A stretch of DNA of 64,000 bases from Corallococcus macrosporus DSM 14697 (GTDB taxonomy: Bacteria > Myxococcota > Myxococcia > Myxococcales > Myxococcaceae). Under the pieces are notes generated by a model that worked only from the letters and a program-made list of their open reading frames with translations, ran no database searches and was not told where the DNA came from. The stretch lies in NCBI RefSeq assembly GCF_002305895.1, contig NZ_CP022203.1, positions 1,218,501-1,282,500 on the forward strand, given 5' to 3'. Both the position numbers and the translations under genes were made by a program. Positions 8,566 through 17,095 of the stretch are shown piece after piece; the first letter of the stretch is position 1, and the number at the start of each line of letters is the position of its first letter.

Positions 8566-10095
8566 ATGCGCATCCATTCGAGGGCTTCCGCCTCCGCCGT
8601 CCTCTCCCTGCTCTCGCTCGTCGTCCTGGGGGCATGCGGGGAGGACGGCTCGCTCCCGCTCGACAAGCCCGAGCCGACGCCGTTCCAGCCGGCCCAGGTC
8701 CCGGCCATCACGGCCCTGGCGCCGGTCTCCGGCTTCGCGGACCAGGCGGGCGGCGGCGTCTTCGCCACGGCCTCCCGCGAGCTCGTCCGGCTGCGGCTGG
8801 ACGGCACGCTGGGGGCGCTGGAGCCGCACCCGGGCAACGCGGTGGCGGCGGGGGGCATCCTCGGCGTCTTCCGGCTGGGGCCCCACAGCGCCCTGGTGGA
8901 GACGCAGACCGGGCTCTTCCTGGCGGAGTCCGGCTGGCTCATCGCGCCGCCGTGGCGCGACGCGCTGGGGCAGGGCGTCATCGCCACCGCGCAGTCCGCG
9001 GACGGCGCGGTGTGGCTGGCGCACACGCGCGGCCTGTTCCGCCTCCAGGAAGGCACGCTGGCCGAGCTGAAGGTGGACGGCGCGTCGGTGACGGGCATCA
9101 CCTCGCTGGCGGCGGCGCCCTCGCCGGAGAACCTGCCGGGCGTGTGGTTCCTGCACGAAGGCGGGCTGAGCGTCGCGGCGGCCCTCAGCACCACGAACTA
9201 CCGCGTGCTCACGCCGAGCGCGCCGCTGGCGGAGGGCGAGACGCTCCAGGCCCTGGCGGGCATCGGGCCCGCGGTGGGCACCGCCGGTGAGCTGTGGGTG
9301 CTCACCAGCAAGGCCCTGCTGCGCGCGGGCCGGAACGGCTGGCGCCGCGTGGAGCTGCCACAGCAGCCGCGGCAGTTGATGGGCGCGGGCCGCTTCCTGT
9401 GGGCCAGGGCGGACGGCGCGCTGCTCCAGTTCGACGCGGACGCGGACCTCTGGCGCGTGGCCACGGACGCCGGCGCCGGTGACTTCCACTTCCTGGCGGC
9501 GGACGAGAGCGGCACCGTGTGGGCCCAGCAGGGCGGCGCGTCCGTCGCGCTGAGCCACGTGCTGGTGCCGCGCCTCCAGGGGCTCTACCAGGGCATGCAG
9601 CTCGTGAATGACGGGCTGGTGGTGCGCGCGGTGATGCCGCCGGGCCCGGCGCCCACGAGCGTCGTCTACTCGCTGGGCAGCTCGGAGATTCCCACCGAGG
9701 GGCCGGACTACAGCCTGGGCGGCCTGGAGGCCGACGGCACGCACCGGGCCTACTCCTTCGCCGCGCTGGAGGCGGGCCGCTACGCCCTGTCCGTGGTGGC
9801 GCGCTACGAGGACGGCTCGGAGGCGCGGCGCTCGGTGCCGTTCGACTATGCGCCCCTGGTGTCGGGGCCGCTGAGCTGGGACCAGGACATCCGCCCCATC
9901 CACGAGGCGCGGTGCCGCAACTGCCACAACACCTCCAGCGCGGCGCGCTCGCTCGACAGCTACGAGCTGTGGCGGGCCAACGCCCCCATCATCACCGCGG
10001 CCGTGAGAGACCAGCGGATGCCCGCTGACGGTCCCATGGACCCCGAGCTCATCTCCCGCATCCAGCGCTGGGCCGCCTCTGGCGCCAGGCCCTGA
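8566..10095 (+). CDS. Lipoprotein with C-terminal c-type haem motif
   Basis: 509-aa lipoprotein. The signal peptide ends in lipobox LVVLGAC. The body, rich in Gly, Leu and short repeats (for example LWVLTSKALLRAGRNGW, VWLAHTRGLFRLQEG), looks like beta-propeller blades. An Ig-like segment may follow (about residues 350-425). The C-terminus has DIRPIHEARCRNCH, with a single CxxCH at residues 450-454, in a short module like the planctomycete-type cytochrome C domain. The start is the ATG at 8566, 19 bp after the DUF1501 stop and directly before a typical signal peptide. It is probably an outer-membrane-anchored electron-transfer or substrate-binding partner of the DUF1501 system. Confidence 0.72.
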   Translation: MRIHSRASASAVLSLLSLVVLGACGEDGSLPLDKPEPTPFQPAQVPAITALAPVSGFADQAGGGVFATASRELVRLRLDGTLGALEPHPGNAVAAGGILGVFRLGPHSALVETQTGLFLAESGWLIAPPWRDALGQGVIATAQSADGAVWLAHTRGLFRLQEGTLAELKVDGASVTGITSLAAAPSPENLPGVWFLHEGGLSVAAALSTTNYRVLTPSAPLAEGETLQALAGIGPAVGTAGELWVLTSKALLRAGRNGWRRVELPQQPRQLMGAGRFLWARADGALLQFDADADLWRVATDAGAGDFHFLAADESGTVWAQQGGASVALSHVLVPRLQGLYQGMQLVNDGLVVRAVMPPGPAPTSVVYSLGSSEIPTEGPDYSLGGLEADGTHRAYSFAALEAGRYALSVVARYEDGSEARRSVPFDYAPLVSGPLSWDQDIRPIHEARCRNCHNTSSAARSLDSYELWRANAPIITAAVRDQRMPADGPMDPELISRIQRWAASGARP

Positions 10096-10127
10096 AGCCA
10101 CGCGCAGTCTCCCCCGAGGTACCTGAC

Positions 10128-13100
10128 ATGACCCGACTGTCCCGCGCGGCCCCCCTCCTCGCGCTCCTCGCCGCGGCGTGCTCGGATGCGCCGGAGCCCG
10201 CCCGCGTGGCGGAGCCTCCCCAGACGGACCCGTGCACGGGCCTGGCCGCGCTGACGCTCACCGCGCAGCCCTCGCGGGTGCGCGTGTCGAGCCCCGTGGC
10301 CCTGGAGGCCACCGGTGGCAGCGGCCACTACACCTACCGGCTGGAGCCGGGAGGCTCCTCGGGTGAGCTGGTGGGCAGCCGCTTCCTGACGGGGCGCACG
10401 CCGGGCACGGACACGCTGGTGGTGGAGGACGCGCGCTGTCCGGGCGTGAGCGCCACCGCGCAGGTCTCCGTGGCGGCGACGTTCAACGTCGCGCCCGCGC
10501 GCGCGGAGCTGCGGCCGGGCACCTCCTTCCAGGTGGCCACCGACGGCGTGCTGGGCTCGGCCAACTACCTGCTGACGGCCGACGGCTCCGGCGCCACGCT
10601 GACGCCCGCGGGGCGCTACACGGCCGGCACGCGCGAGGGCCTGGACGTCATCACCGTGCGCGACACCCAGTCGGGTGACGAGGCGGTGCTCCAGTACGAG
10701 GTCCGCGAGAGCGCCCGGCTGACGGGCGCGCCGGCCTTCCTCGCCGTGCCCTCGGGGGCCTCCGTGCCGCTGGCCACGCGCGGTGGCAGTGACCGCGTGA
10801 CGTGGACGAAGGAGTCCGGCCCCGGGACGCTGGCCGGTGGCCGGCTCACCTTCGAGCCCGGCGCCACCGGCGTGGCGGTGCTCAACGCGGCGGACCCCTT
10901 CACGGGGGACACGGCGCGGGTGTCGGTGCGCGTGCTGGACGAGCTGACGCGGCCCGTGCTGGCGCACGGCCGGCTGTCCGACGTGGCCACCCTGGTGACG
11001 GCGGACTTCGACGGCGACGGCCAGCTGGACCTGGCGGTGGGGCAGCGCGAGAGCGACCTGAACCAGCCGACGGGCGGCGCGGTGTTCATCTTCAAGGGGG
11101 GCAGCGGCGGCCTGCCGGCGGAGCCCACGTGGGTGCTCACCGGCGCCACGGAGACGGCGCAGTTCGGTGACGCGCTGGCCGCGGGGGACCTGGATGGAGA
11201 CGGGCGCGCGGAGCTGCTGGTGTCCTCGCCGGGCGCGGACGTGGCCCTCACCAACGCCGGCGCCGTGTACCTCTACACCTTCCGGAGTGGCGCCCCGGCG
11301 CCGCTGCGGCAGCAGCTCACCGGCCTGCTGCGCAACGCGGCGTTCGGCTCGGGCATGGCCATCGCGGACTTCGAGGGCGACGGCGACCTGGACGTGGTGG
11401 TGGGCTCGCCGCTGGGCGACCTGGCCCCCACCAACGCCATCCGCAACCGCGGCACGGTGGACATCTACGCGTCCACGCGGAGCTCGCCGGTGCCGGACGT
11501 CCCGACGGTGCGGCTGGGCGGCTGGGACTTGACGCCGGACGGCGCCCTGGTGTCGCGCAGCAACTCCGAGCTGGGCCGCGCGCTGGTGACGGGCGACGTC
11601 AACGGCGACGGCCTGGTGGACCTGGCGGCGCTGAGCAAGGTGTCCCGCTACAACGCGTCGGGCGCGGTGTCGGGCTCGCAGGTGGCCATCTCCGTCTTCC
11701 TGGCGCGCGCGGAGGGCGCGCGCTTCCGGGCCTCGCCGGACGTGTACGTGCTGCCGGCCAACACGGCCGACAGCAACGAGGGCACCTGGCGGCTGGGCGT
11801 CATCCCCGCGGAGGGCACGCGGCCGGCGCTGCTGCTGGCGGTGGCGGACCGGGCGGACTCGCCGGACCTGCGCTCCAGCGGAGGGCTGCAGTCCGGCAAT
11901 GACGCGGGCGGCGCGCTGCTCTTCGACTTGTCGGGCTACGCCGCCACGGGCGAGCCTGCCCAGCGGCCGCCCCAGGTGAAGCGCGAGGACGCCTTCGCCC
12001 GCCTCTACGGCGAGGCCGGCGGCATCAACGCGGGCCGGAGCTGGGCGGTGATGGACGTGGACGGCGAGCCGGGACTGGAGCTGCTCCTGGGCGCGCCCTA
12101 TTCGTCCGCGCCGTCGGGGGTGGGGAACGGCACGCTCCGCTTGAGCGGCAAGATCCTCGTCCATTCCCTGGCGACGCTCCAGCCGGGCGCCGTCCTCAAC
12201 CGGCCGCTGACGGCCATCAACGGCACGGCGGCGGCGGACACGCTGGGCGCCGGCCTGGCGACGTGGGGCCCCGCGGCCAGCCCGTCGCTGGTGGCCTTCG
12301 CGGGCCGCGCCTCGTCGGAGCAGGGCGCCTTCACCGGCAGCGTGGAGCTGTACCAGCGTCAGGGCGCGTCGGTGGCGGAGTGGACGCGCACCAGCGTCCG
12401 GGTTCCGGCGAAGCCGAGCGTGGAGCGCTTCGGCGAGGCGGTGGCGATTGCCCAGGGCCCCCAGGGCCGCCCGCTGGTGCTCACGGGCGCGCCGGGCTGG
12501 TCTGGCCCCGGCACCAGCAACGACGGCAACGCCCTGTCCATTGGCCGCGCCTACGTGCATGACGTGATGGCGCCCACGCAGGCCACCGTGGTGGCGGAGG
12601 GCATGCCCTCGCCGCACCACGCGGGCCGCAACGTGGGCGTGGACGTGGCCTTCTCCGACTTCAACGGCGACGGGCGGCCGGACATGGTGGTGGGCGCGTC
12701 CAACTTCTACGTGCCGGGCACGGGCAGCACGAGCTCGAACAACGAGCTCAACAACACGTACACCTCGGTGCCCGCCGCGTGCGTCACCAGCGGCACCCAG
12801 AGCGTGGGCGGCGCGCTGGTGTCGCTGGGGCAGACGGACGGCAGCTTCAAGCCGGCGTACCGGCTCTTCGCCCCGTATCAAATCAAGGACTGCGAGCCGG
12901 AGACGGACGCGAAGTGCCGGCGCACCGGCATCGGGCGCGGCGTGGTGGGCGGGTTCGACCTGAACGGCGATGGCCGCGAGGACGTGGGCCTCTTGCGCAA
13001 CGACGGCATGGAGGTCTTCCTGGGCCGCGCGCCGGAGGACGCGTCGCTGGCGAAGCTGAGCATGGTGTGTGACTCCGTCTACACGATGCCCTCCATGGAC

Positions 13101-13862
13101 CTCCAGACGTCCATGCCGGTGTCGCTGGGCGACCTCGACAGCGACGGCTGTGACGAGCTGGCCTGGCGCTACGCGGAGGGCTCCCGGTCGGGTGTGGCCA
13201 TCCTGCCGGGCTTCGACGCGGGCGGCTCGCGCTGCGGCGGGCGCCGGACGGCCACCCTGTGGCGCATCGCGGGTGACAGCGAGGCGCAGCTCACCAACAT
13301 GGGCCTGGGCCTGGGCATGACGCGGGCGGGCCGCTTCCTGGGCGACTCGCGCGACTTCGTGGCCATCAGCGCCACCAGCGTCCCCTTCAACGGCGTGACG
13401 CAGCCGGTGGTGCTGCTCTTCGACAAGGCGGTGCTGGTGAACAGGATGCGGTCGCTCCCCGCGGGCTCGCCGCTGGTGGTGGGCGCGCTGGGCGACGGGC
13501 TCGACCCCGTGGTCCTGGTCCACCGCCACCGCGCGGTGAACTTCGGCGCGCGGCTGGTGGGCGGCACGGACCTCACGGGAGACAACGTCCCCGACCTGCT
13601 GGTGAGCGCGCCAGGCGCCTCCGAGGCGTCCGACGGCGGCGGCGCGGTGTTCCTCTATGCTGGCGGTGTTGGCCAGGAAGGCGCGCTTTCGCCGTTCCTC
13701 ATGGTGGTGGGGGATGGTTCGGAGCGCTCGGCGCTGGGGCAGGCCCTGTCGCTGATGCCGGGCAGTGGCGGCTCGCCGCCGATGCTCGTCATCGGCGCGC
13801 CGCGCAGCTACCGGACGGGGACGCAGAACGGCACGGCCTTCCTGCTGCCGCTGGGCTTCTGA
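10128..13862 (+). CDS. Giant FG-GAP repeat lipoprotein
   Basis: 1244-aa lipoprotein with lipobox LLAAAC near residue 18. Residues of about 35-280 look like several Ig/Big-type beta domains. The remainder carries FG-GAP/integrin-alpha-like repeats, each with a calcium-loop motif: DFDGDGQLDLAVG, DLDGDGRAELLVS, DFEGDGDLDVVVG, DVNGDGLVDLAAL, DFNGDGRPDMVVG, DLNGDGREDVGLL, DLDSDGCDELAWR, and a last DLTGDNVPDLLVS. It should form one or two calcium-binding beta-propellers on the cell surface. Its position at the end of the DUF1501 operon, 32 bp after the haem lipoprotein and with GAGG 8 nt upstream of the ATG, suggests a scaffold or ligand-binding role. The ligand is unknown. Confidence 0.85.
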   Translation: MTRLSRAAPLLALLAAACSDAPEPARVAEPPQTDPCTGLAALTLTAQPSRVRVSSPVALEATGGSGHYTYRLEPGGSSGELVGSRFLTGRTPGTDTLVVEDARCPGVSATAQVSVAATFNVAPARAELRPGTSFQVATDGVLGSANYLLTADGSGATLTPAGRYTAGTREGLDVITVRDTQSGDEAVLQYEVRESARLTGAPAFLAVPSGASVPLATRGGSDRVTWTKESGPGTLAGGRLTFEPGATGVAVLNAADPFTGDTARVSVRVLDELTRPVLAHGRLSDVATLVTADFDGDGQLDLAVGQRESDLNQPTGGAVFIFKGGSGGLPAEPTWVLTGATETAQFGDALAAGDLDGDGRAELLVSSPGADVALTNAGAVYLYTFRSGAPAPLRQQLTGLLRNAAFGSGMAIADFEGDGDLDVVVGSPLGDLAPTNAIRNRGTVDIYASTRSSPVPDVPTVRLGGWDLTPDGALVSRSNSELGRALVTGDVNGDGLVDLAALSKVSRYNASGAVSGSQVAISVFLARAEGARFRASPDVYVLPANTADSNEGTWRLGVIPAEGTRPALLLAVADRADSPDLRSSGGLQSGNDAGGALLFDLSGYAATGEPAQRPPQVKREDAFARLYGEAGGINAGRSWAVMDVDGEPGLELLLGAPYSSAPSGVGNGTLRLSGKILVHSLATLQPGAVLNRPLTAINGTAAADTLGAGLATWGPAASPSLVAFAGRASSEQGAFTGSVELYQRQGASVAEWTRTSVRVPAKPSVERFGEAVAIAQGPQGRPLVLTGAPGWSGPGTSNDGNALSIGRAYVHDVMAPTQATVVAEGMPSPHHAGRNVGVDVAFSDFNGDGRPDMVVGASNFYVPGTGSTSSNNELNNTYTSVPAACVTSGTQSVGGALVSLGQTDGSFKPAYRLFAPYQIKDCEPETDAKCRRTGIGRGVVGGFDLNGDGREDVGLLRNDGMEVFLGRAPEDASLAKLSMVCDSVYTMPSMDLQTSMPVSLGDLDSDGCDELAWRYAEGSRSGVAILPGFDAGGSRCGGRRTATLWRIAGDSEAQLTNMGLGLGMTRAGRFLGDSRDFVAISATSVPFNGVTQPVVLLFDKAVLVNRMRSLPAGSPLVVGALGDGLDPVVLVHRHRAVNFGARLVGGTDLTGDNVPDLLVSAPGASEASDGGGAVFLYAGGVGQEGALSPFLMVVGDGSERSALGQALSLMPGSGGSPPMLVIGAPRSYRTGTQNGTAFLLPLGF

Positions 13863-13940
13863 CGGCAGGCGCACCCGGAGGCTGTTGGGTCCACGCTGGG
13901 GCCGGGGCTATCCTGGCGCCTGTCTCAGCGTGGGAGGACC

Positions 13941-14351
13941 ATGAGCCTGAAGCGGGAGTGGCGTCACGGCGAGCAGCAGGCGTGGTTCGAGGCGCCGGAC
14001 ATCCTCTGGGCGCGCTTCCGCGGCGCCGTCTCCCTGGAGACGTCGGTCTGGTCGTGCGGCGTCTACCGGGAGCTGGCGGACACGCAGCGCTTCTACCTGG
14101 CCGCGGACATCACCGGCTCGCACCTCAGCCCTGAGTCACGCCGCTACCTGGTGGAGCACGCGAAGGCCGGCTGGTTCCTGGGCGTCGTCTACATCGGCGC
14201 GGCCATGGAGCAGAAGGCCACCACCAAGAGCCTCATGGTGGGCGCCATGCTGAGCGGCGGGACGCGGCTGGACACGGCCTACGTGGACTCGGCCGAGGAG
14301 GCGCGGGCGTGGATTGCCCGGCACCGCGAGGCGGCCGCGCGGACGGGCTGA
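13941..14351 (+). CDS. STAS/SpoIIAA-like domain protein
   Basis: 136-aa soluble protein. The pattern of alternating strands and helices (ILWARFRGAVSLET...FYLAADITGSHLSPESRRYLVEH...LGVVYIGAAMEQKATTKS) matches SpoIIAA-like/STAS proteins, small anti-anti-sigma-like or ligand-binding folds. No obvious phosphorylatable Ser can be assigned at the canonical site with confidence. Start is ATG with GGGAGG 4 nt before it. It is monocistronic or cotranscribed with the following small gene 81 bp away. A role in partner-switching signalling is only a family-level guess. Confidence 0.6.
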   Translation: MSLKREWRHGEQQAWFEAPDILWARFRGAVSLETSVWSCGVYRELADTQRFYLAADITGSHLSPESRRYLVEHAKAGWFLGVVYIGAAMEQKATTKSLMVGAMLSGGTRLDTAYVDSAEEARAWIARHREAAARTG

Positions 14352-14432
14352 AGGCGGTGGCCGGTCCGGCGGGGTGACGGGCGTGCTGCACCCGACAGGG
14401 CGCATGCACATCCTCTCTGGCCAGGAGGGTGC

Positions 14433-14744
14433 ATGGGGGCCGAAGCCCTGGGGTGGTTCAGTTCGTTCGTCCTGCTGTTGACCATTGCCACGCAGGTCTA
14501 CAAGCAGTGGAAGTCAGGTTCGAGCGAGGGTGTGTCCAAGTGGCTCTTCGTGGGGCAGATGACAGCCTCCGTGGGGTTCACGCTCTATAGCTGGCAGGTC
14601 GGCAACTGGGTGTTCGTGGTGACGAACGCGCTGATGCTGCTGAGCGCGGTGCTGGGGGCGGTGATTGTCCTCAAGCACCGCCGGGCCGCGCGCCACAAGC
14701 GGGCCTCGCGGCCACGCGCGCCCTCTGGCGCCGCGCACGCTTGA
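14433..14744 (+). CDS. SemiSWEET/PQ-loop family membrane protein
   Basis: 103-aa protein with three predicted transmembrane helices (about 8-25, 38-55 and 62-82) and a basic C-terminal tail. The first helix runs into TQVYKQWKSGSSEGVSKW, matching the PQ-loop region of SemiSWEET transporters with T in place of P. SemiSWEETs work as dimers that move sugars down their gradient; the substrate here cannot be inferred. The gene is followed within 10 bp by a strong hairpin terminator, so transcription probably ends here. An AGGAGGG sequence lies a few bases upstream of the ATG. Confidence 0.7.
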   Translation: MGAEALGWFSSFVLLLTIATQVYKQWKSGSSEGVSKWLFVGQMTASVGFTLYSWQVGNWVFVVTNALMLLSAVLGAVIVLKHRRAARHKRASRPRAPSGAAHA

Positions 14745-14753
14745 GGCCAGGCC

Positions 14754-14788
14754 CTGGCCGCCCGCCTGCTCCGGGGGCGGGCGGCCAG
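14754..14788 (+). terminator. Intrinsic terminator-like hairpin
   Basis: A perfect 13-bp GC-rich stem (14754-14766 pairing with 14776-14788) with a 9-nt loop begins 10 bp after the SemiSWEET stop. There is no T tract, which is common in very GC-rich genomes. Placement supports a termination role. Confidence 0.65.
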
Positions 14789-14863
14789 CGCGGCCCGGAG
14801 GCGGGTTGGTTTGCGGGAACATCCTTCTCACATTGCCCGAGCCCCTTAGCGCAGGAGTTCGAC

Positions 14864-15349
14864 ATGGCCGACAAATCCGAAGTGGCCCGGCTGCGCAGCC
14901 TGGCCCAGCTCGATGCGGACGCCGTGGGTGCCTACGACGCAGCCCTGGCCCGGATTCCGGAACCGTTGGTTCGCGAGCGGCTCAACGGGTTCCGCATCGA
15001 CCACGTCCGGCACGTGCAGGACCTGAACGCCCTCATCCACGAGGCGGGCGGGACGCCGCTGGAGCTGCGCCTGGACCTCAAGGGAACGGCGATGGTGGGC
15101 CTGACGGCGATGTCCAGCATGATGGGCACCGAGGCCGCGCTGGTGGCCATGCTCGGCAACGAGGAGTTCTCCAACCGGGCCTACGACGTGGCCCTGCGCT
15201 TCCACTGGCGTCCGGACGTGCGGGCGCTCATCGAGAAGCACCGGGAGGACGAGCGGCGCCACATGACGTGGATCCGCGAGGCCGTCCGGACGCGCCCCTG
15301 GGAGCAGGCACGCGCCGCCGCGGCGGAAGGCTCCGAGGCCCCCGCCTGA
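14864..15349 (+). CDS. Ferritin-like (DUF2383-type) four-helix protein
   Basis: 161-aa soluble, strongly helical protein. Pattern residues include LDADAVGAYDAAL, RIDHVRHVQDL, GTEAALVAMLGNEEFSNRAYD and IEKHREDERRHMTWI. The spaced Glu/Asp and ExxxH-like motifs in paired helices match the ferritin-like superfamily (DUF2383 group), so a di-metal site is possible. The start is the ATG of MADKSEV because AGGAG lies 6 nt upstream and the protein pattern begins there; a longer in-frame extension would run through the terminator hairpin. Function (metal storage, stress or spore-coat role) is unknown. Confidence 0.68.
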   Translation: MADKSEVARLRSLAQLDADAVGAYDAALARIPEPLVRERLNGFRIDHVRHVQDLNALIHEAGGTPLELRLDLKGTAMVGLTAMSSMMGTEAALVAMLGNEEFSNRAYDVALRFHWRPDVRALIEKHREDERRHMTWIREAVRTRPWEQARAAAAEGSEAPA

Positions 15350-15365
15350 GCCGCCCTCCCGGGCC

Positions 15366-15372
15366 GATATGT
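15366..15372 (+). promoter_or_regulatory. Conserved GATATGT motif upstream of paralog 1
   Basis: The sequence cGATATGT lies 62 bp before the paralog 1 ATG. The same motif lies 58 bp before the starts of paralogs 2 and 3, in otherwise diverged leaders. This suggests a shared promoter element or operator. Its exact role cannot be read from sequence alone. Confidence 0.4.
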
Positions 15373-15427
15373 CCCCGTCACACGCTCGTTTACGCTCCGG
15401 CTGGGGCTTTACGAGGAGACGGGACGA

Positions 15428-16915
15428 ATGCGCTCTGCGCTCTATGCGGCGGCCGTGTTGGCGGCCCTGCTGACCGGCTGTGCCGCCCATCAGGGCAATA
15501 CCTATAGCGACCTCTTCATCCCGGATGGGGAGGCCGTCTACGAGCGGCCCCTGGAGGAGCTGTGGCCGGAGGTCCGGAAGTACTTCACGGAGGCCAACCT
15601 GCCCTACCGCGAGGACCGGGGCAGCATGGTCCTGGAGACGGACTGGCGCCAGGAGTTCGGCGGCTCGAAGGTGTCTGGCTTCTTCCACCGCTACATGGTG
15701 CTGGGGAAGCGCGAGACGCCGACGACCAGCAAGCTGTGGATCATCCGCATCACGAAGAGCCGGAACAAGGCGCTGGCGCCCCCGGGCCGTGAGCTGGACT
15801 GGGGCGTGGCCCGGGTCGTCGGCAACGGCGGGGGGGACGTGGCCGTCCCGGGGCTCTCCCCCGAGGACTACGAGGACTACCTGGACGCTCCGATTGGGGA
15901 GAACTCCTTCTTCGCGGAGTCCGGCCAGGGCTCGCGGGACCTGGTGATGGAGTGGCGGGTGTTCCGCTCCATCTCGCCCAAGCTGATGAAGGAGGAGAAC
16001 GCGCCCAGGCCGGTGCAGGTGGCCATGGCGCCCAACGCGAAGGGGAGCGTGGCGGCCACGGACTTCGAATGCGGCCTGCCGATTCTGGGCCTGGGCAAGC
16101 AGGTGAAGCCGGGCGGGGTGCTGCTGCTGGGGGAGATGCACGGCACGCAGGAGGTGCCGCGCTTCGTGGCGCAGACGTCCTGCCAGACGGCGGTGGCGGG
16201 AACGCCGGTGACGGTGGGGCTGGAGCTGCCGCTGGAGAGCCAGACGCGAATCGACACCTTCCTGGACAGCGCGGGCGCGGAGGCTGACTGGCTGAAGCTG
16301 ATGGAGGCGCCGTTCTGGCGCAGCCCGTACCCGGACGGGCGCAGCAGCGAGGCGGTGGCGAACCTGCTGGAGCAACTGCGGCAGCTCCGCTCGCGCGGCC
16401 TGGACGTGGACCTCTTCGTCTTCGACCACCCGAAGTCCCAGGGGCAGGCGCGTGAGGACGCGATGGCGGCCACGGTGCGGCACCAGGTGGAGTCGGGCCC
16501 CAGGCGCTTCCACGTCATCCTGTCGGGCAACATCCATTCGCGCACGACGAAGGGCCTGCCCTGGGATGAGTCCTTCAAGCCCATGGGCCTGTCGCTGAAG
16601 GACGCGCTGGACAGCGTGGTGTCGCTGGACATGGCGTACAACAGCGGGTCGGCGTGGATTTGCGCAGTGGACAGCAAGGGCGTGAAGGACAAGCTGGACT
16701 GCGGCATCCGCGAGGCGAAGGGCCGGGACAACGGCGACCGCTTCTTCGTGCATACGTGGGGCGGCACCAATGACGACGGCTACCACGGCGTCTTCTACGT
16801 GGGCCCGGTGAGCGCGGCGGTGCCGGCGGTGCACAAGGGCCTGGGCCGCCCGGGCGCGGGAGACAGCTCCGGTGCGCCAAAGGAAGACCCGACGCCAATG
16901 CTCGCGTCGCATTGA
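15428..16915 (+). CDS. Lipoprotein paralog 1: BamC-like plus EreA/ChaN-like domain
   Basis: 495-aa lipoprotein with lipobox LLTGC near residue 18. Residues of about 25-115 (PLEELWPEVRKYF...EDRGSMVLETDWRQ) resemble the helix-grip fold of BamC-type lipoproteins. A short linker follows, and residues of about 215-460 carry LLLGEMHGTQEVPRF, a conserved VGLELPLES, VDLFVFDHP and SGNIHSR. This order of Glu/His motifs resembles the EreA/ChaN/TIKI group of metal-dependent hydrolases or haem-binding proteins. It is the most diverged of three tandem paralogs. The ATG has AGGAG about 12 nt upstream. Enzyme activity and substrate are unknown; the domain calls are from motif pattern only. Confidence 0.7.
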   Translation: MRSALYAAAVLAALLTGCAAHQGNTYSDLFIPDGEAVYERPLEELWPEVRKYFTEANLPYREDRGSMVLETDWRQEFGGSKVSGFFHRYMVLGKRETPTTSKLWIIRITKSRNKALAPPGRELDWGVARVVGNGGGDVAVPGLSPEDYEDYLDAPIGENSFFAESGQGSRDLVMEWRVFRSISPKLMKEENAPRPVQVAMAPNAKGSVAATDFECGLPILGLGKQVKPGGVLLLGEMHGTQEVPRFVAQTSCQTAVAGTPVTVGLELPLESQTRIDTFLDSAGAEADWLKLMEAPFWRSPYPDGRSSEAVANLLEQLRQLRSRGLDVDLFVFDHPKSQGQAREDAMAATVRHQVESGPRRFHVILSGNIHSRTTKGLPWDESFKPMGLSLKDALDSVVSLDMAYNSGSAWICAVDSKGVKDKLDCGIREAKGRDNGDRFFVHTWGGTNDDGYHGVFYVGPVSAAVPAVHKGLGRPGAGDSSGAPKEDPTPMLASH

Positions 16916-16927
16916 CGTCGGGCATTG

Positions 16928-16961
16928 CACGGGGCGCGCGGCGGCTGCTGCGCGCCCCGTG
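16928..16961 (+). terminator. Terminator hairpin after paralog 1
   Basis: A 15-bp stem (16928-16942 with 16947-16961, one G-U pair) with a 4-nt loop starts 13 bp after the paralog 1 stop. It is nearly identical to the hairpin after paralog 2, which shows that the duplicated unit included the terminator. Confidence 0.7.
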
Positions 16962-16983
16962 GCGTTTGCGTCATCACGCTCCC

Positions 16984-17022
16984 TCGCGTCCCAGACGTTG
17001 TCGCGCACGCTGTACGCCTCCG
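16984..17022 (+). pseudogene. Remnant of a second hutF 3' end
   Basis: Bases 16995-17019 match the last codons of the intact hutF (20055-20079) at about 22 of 25 positions. Read in the same frame they give SQTLSRTLYA against FQALSRALYA in HutF, with the stop codon lost. The relic occupies the same place relative to paralog 2 as the real hutF end does to paralog 3. It is best explained as the scar of a deleted hutF copy. Confidence 0.6.
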
Positions 17023-17037
17023 CTGCGACGCTTCAGC

Positions 17038-17044
17038 GATATGT
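17038..17044 (+). promoter_or_regulatory. Conserved GATATGT motif upstream of paralog 2
   Basis: Same motif as before paralogs 1 and 3, 58 bp before the ATG and followed by TATT. It lies just after the hutF relic. The constant spacing supports a promoter or operator role. Confidence 0.4.
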
Positions 17045-17095
17045 TATTGAGGCGCGCTGCGTTCACTCCTCGAGTATCGATTCTTGGAGGGGTTG

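Noticed and set aside
9960-13874. A 1304-codon open frame on the minus strand opposite the FG-GAP gene.
   Set aside because: Its translation is rich in Arg, His, Gln and Ala with no domain, and it mirrors the codon phase of the plus-strand gene, whose FG-GAP repeats are unmistakable. Such antisense frames are normal at this GC content.
13891-13933. Inverted repeat CCACGCTG...CAGCGTGG after the FG-GAP gene.
   Set aside because: The 8-bp arms are 27 nt apart and reach the ribosome site of the next gene. A terminator or switch is possible but support is too weak to list.
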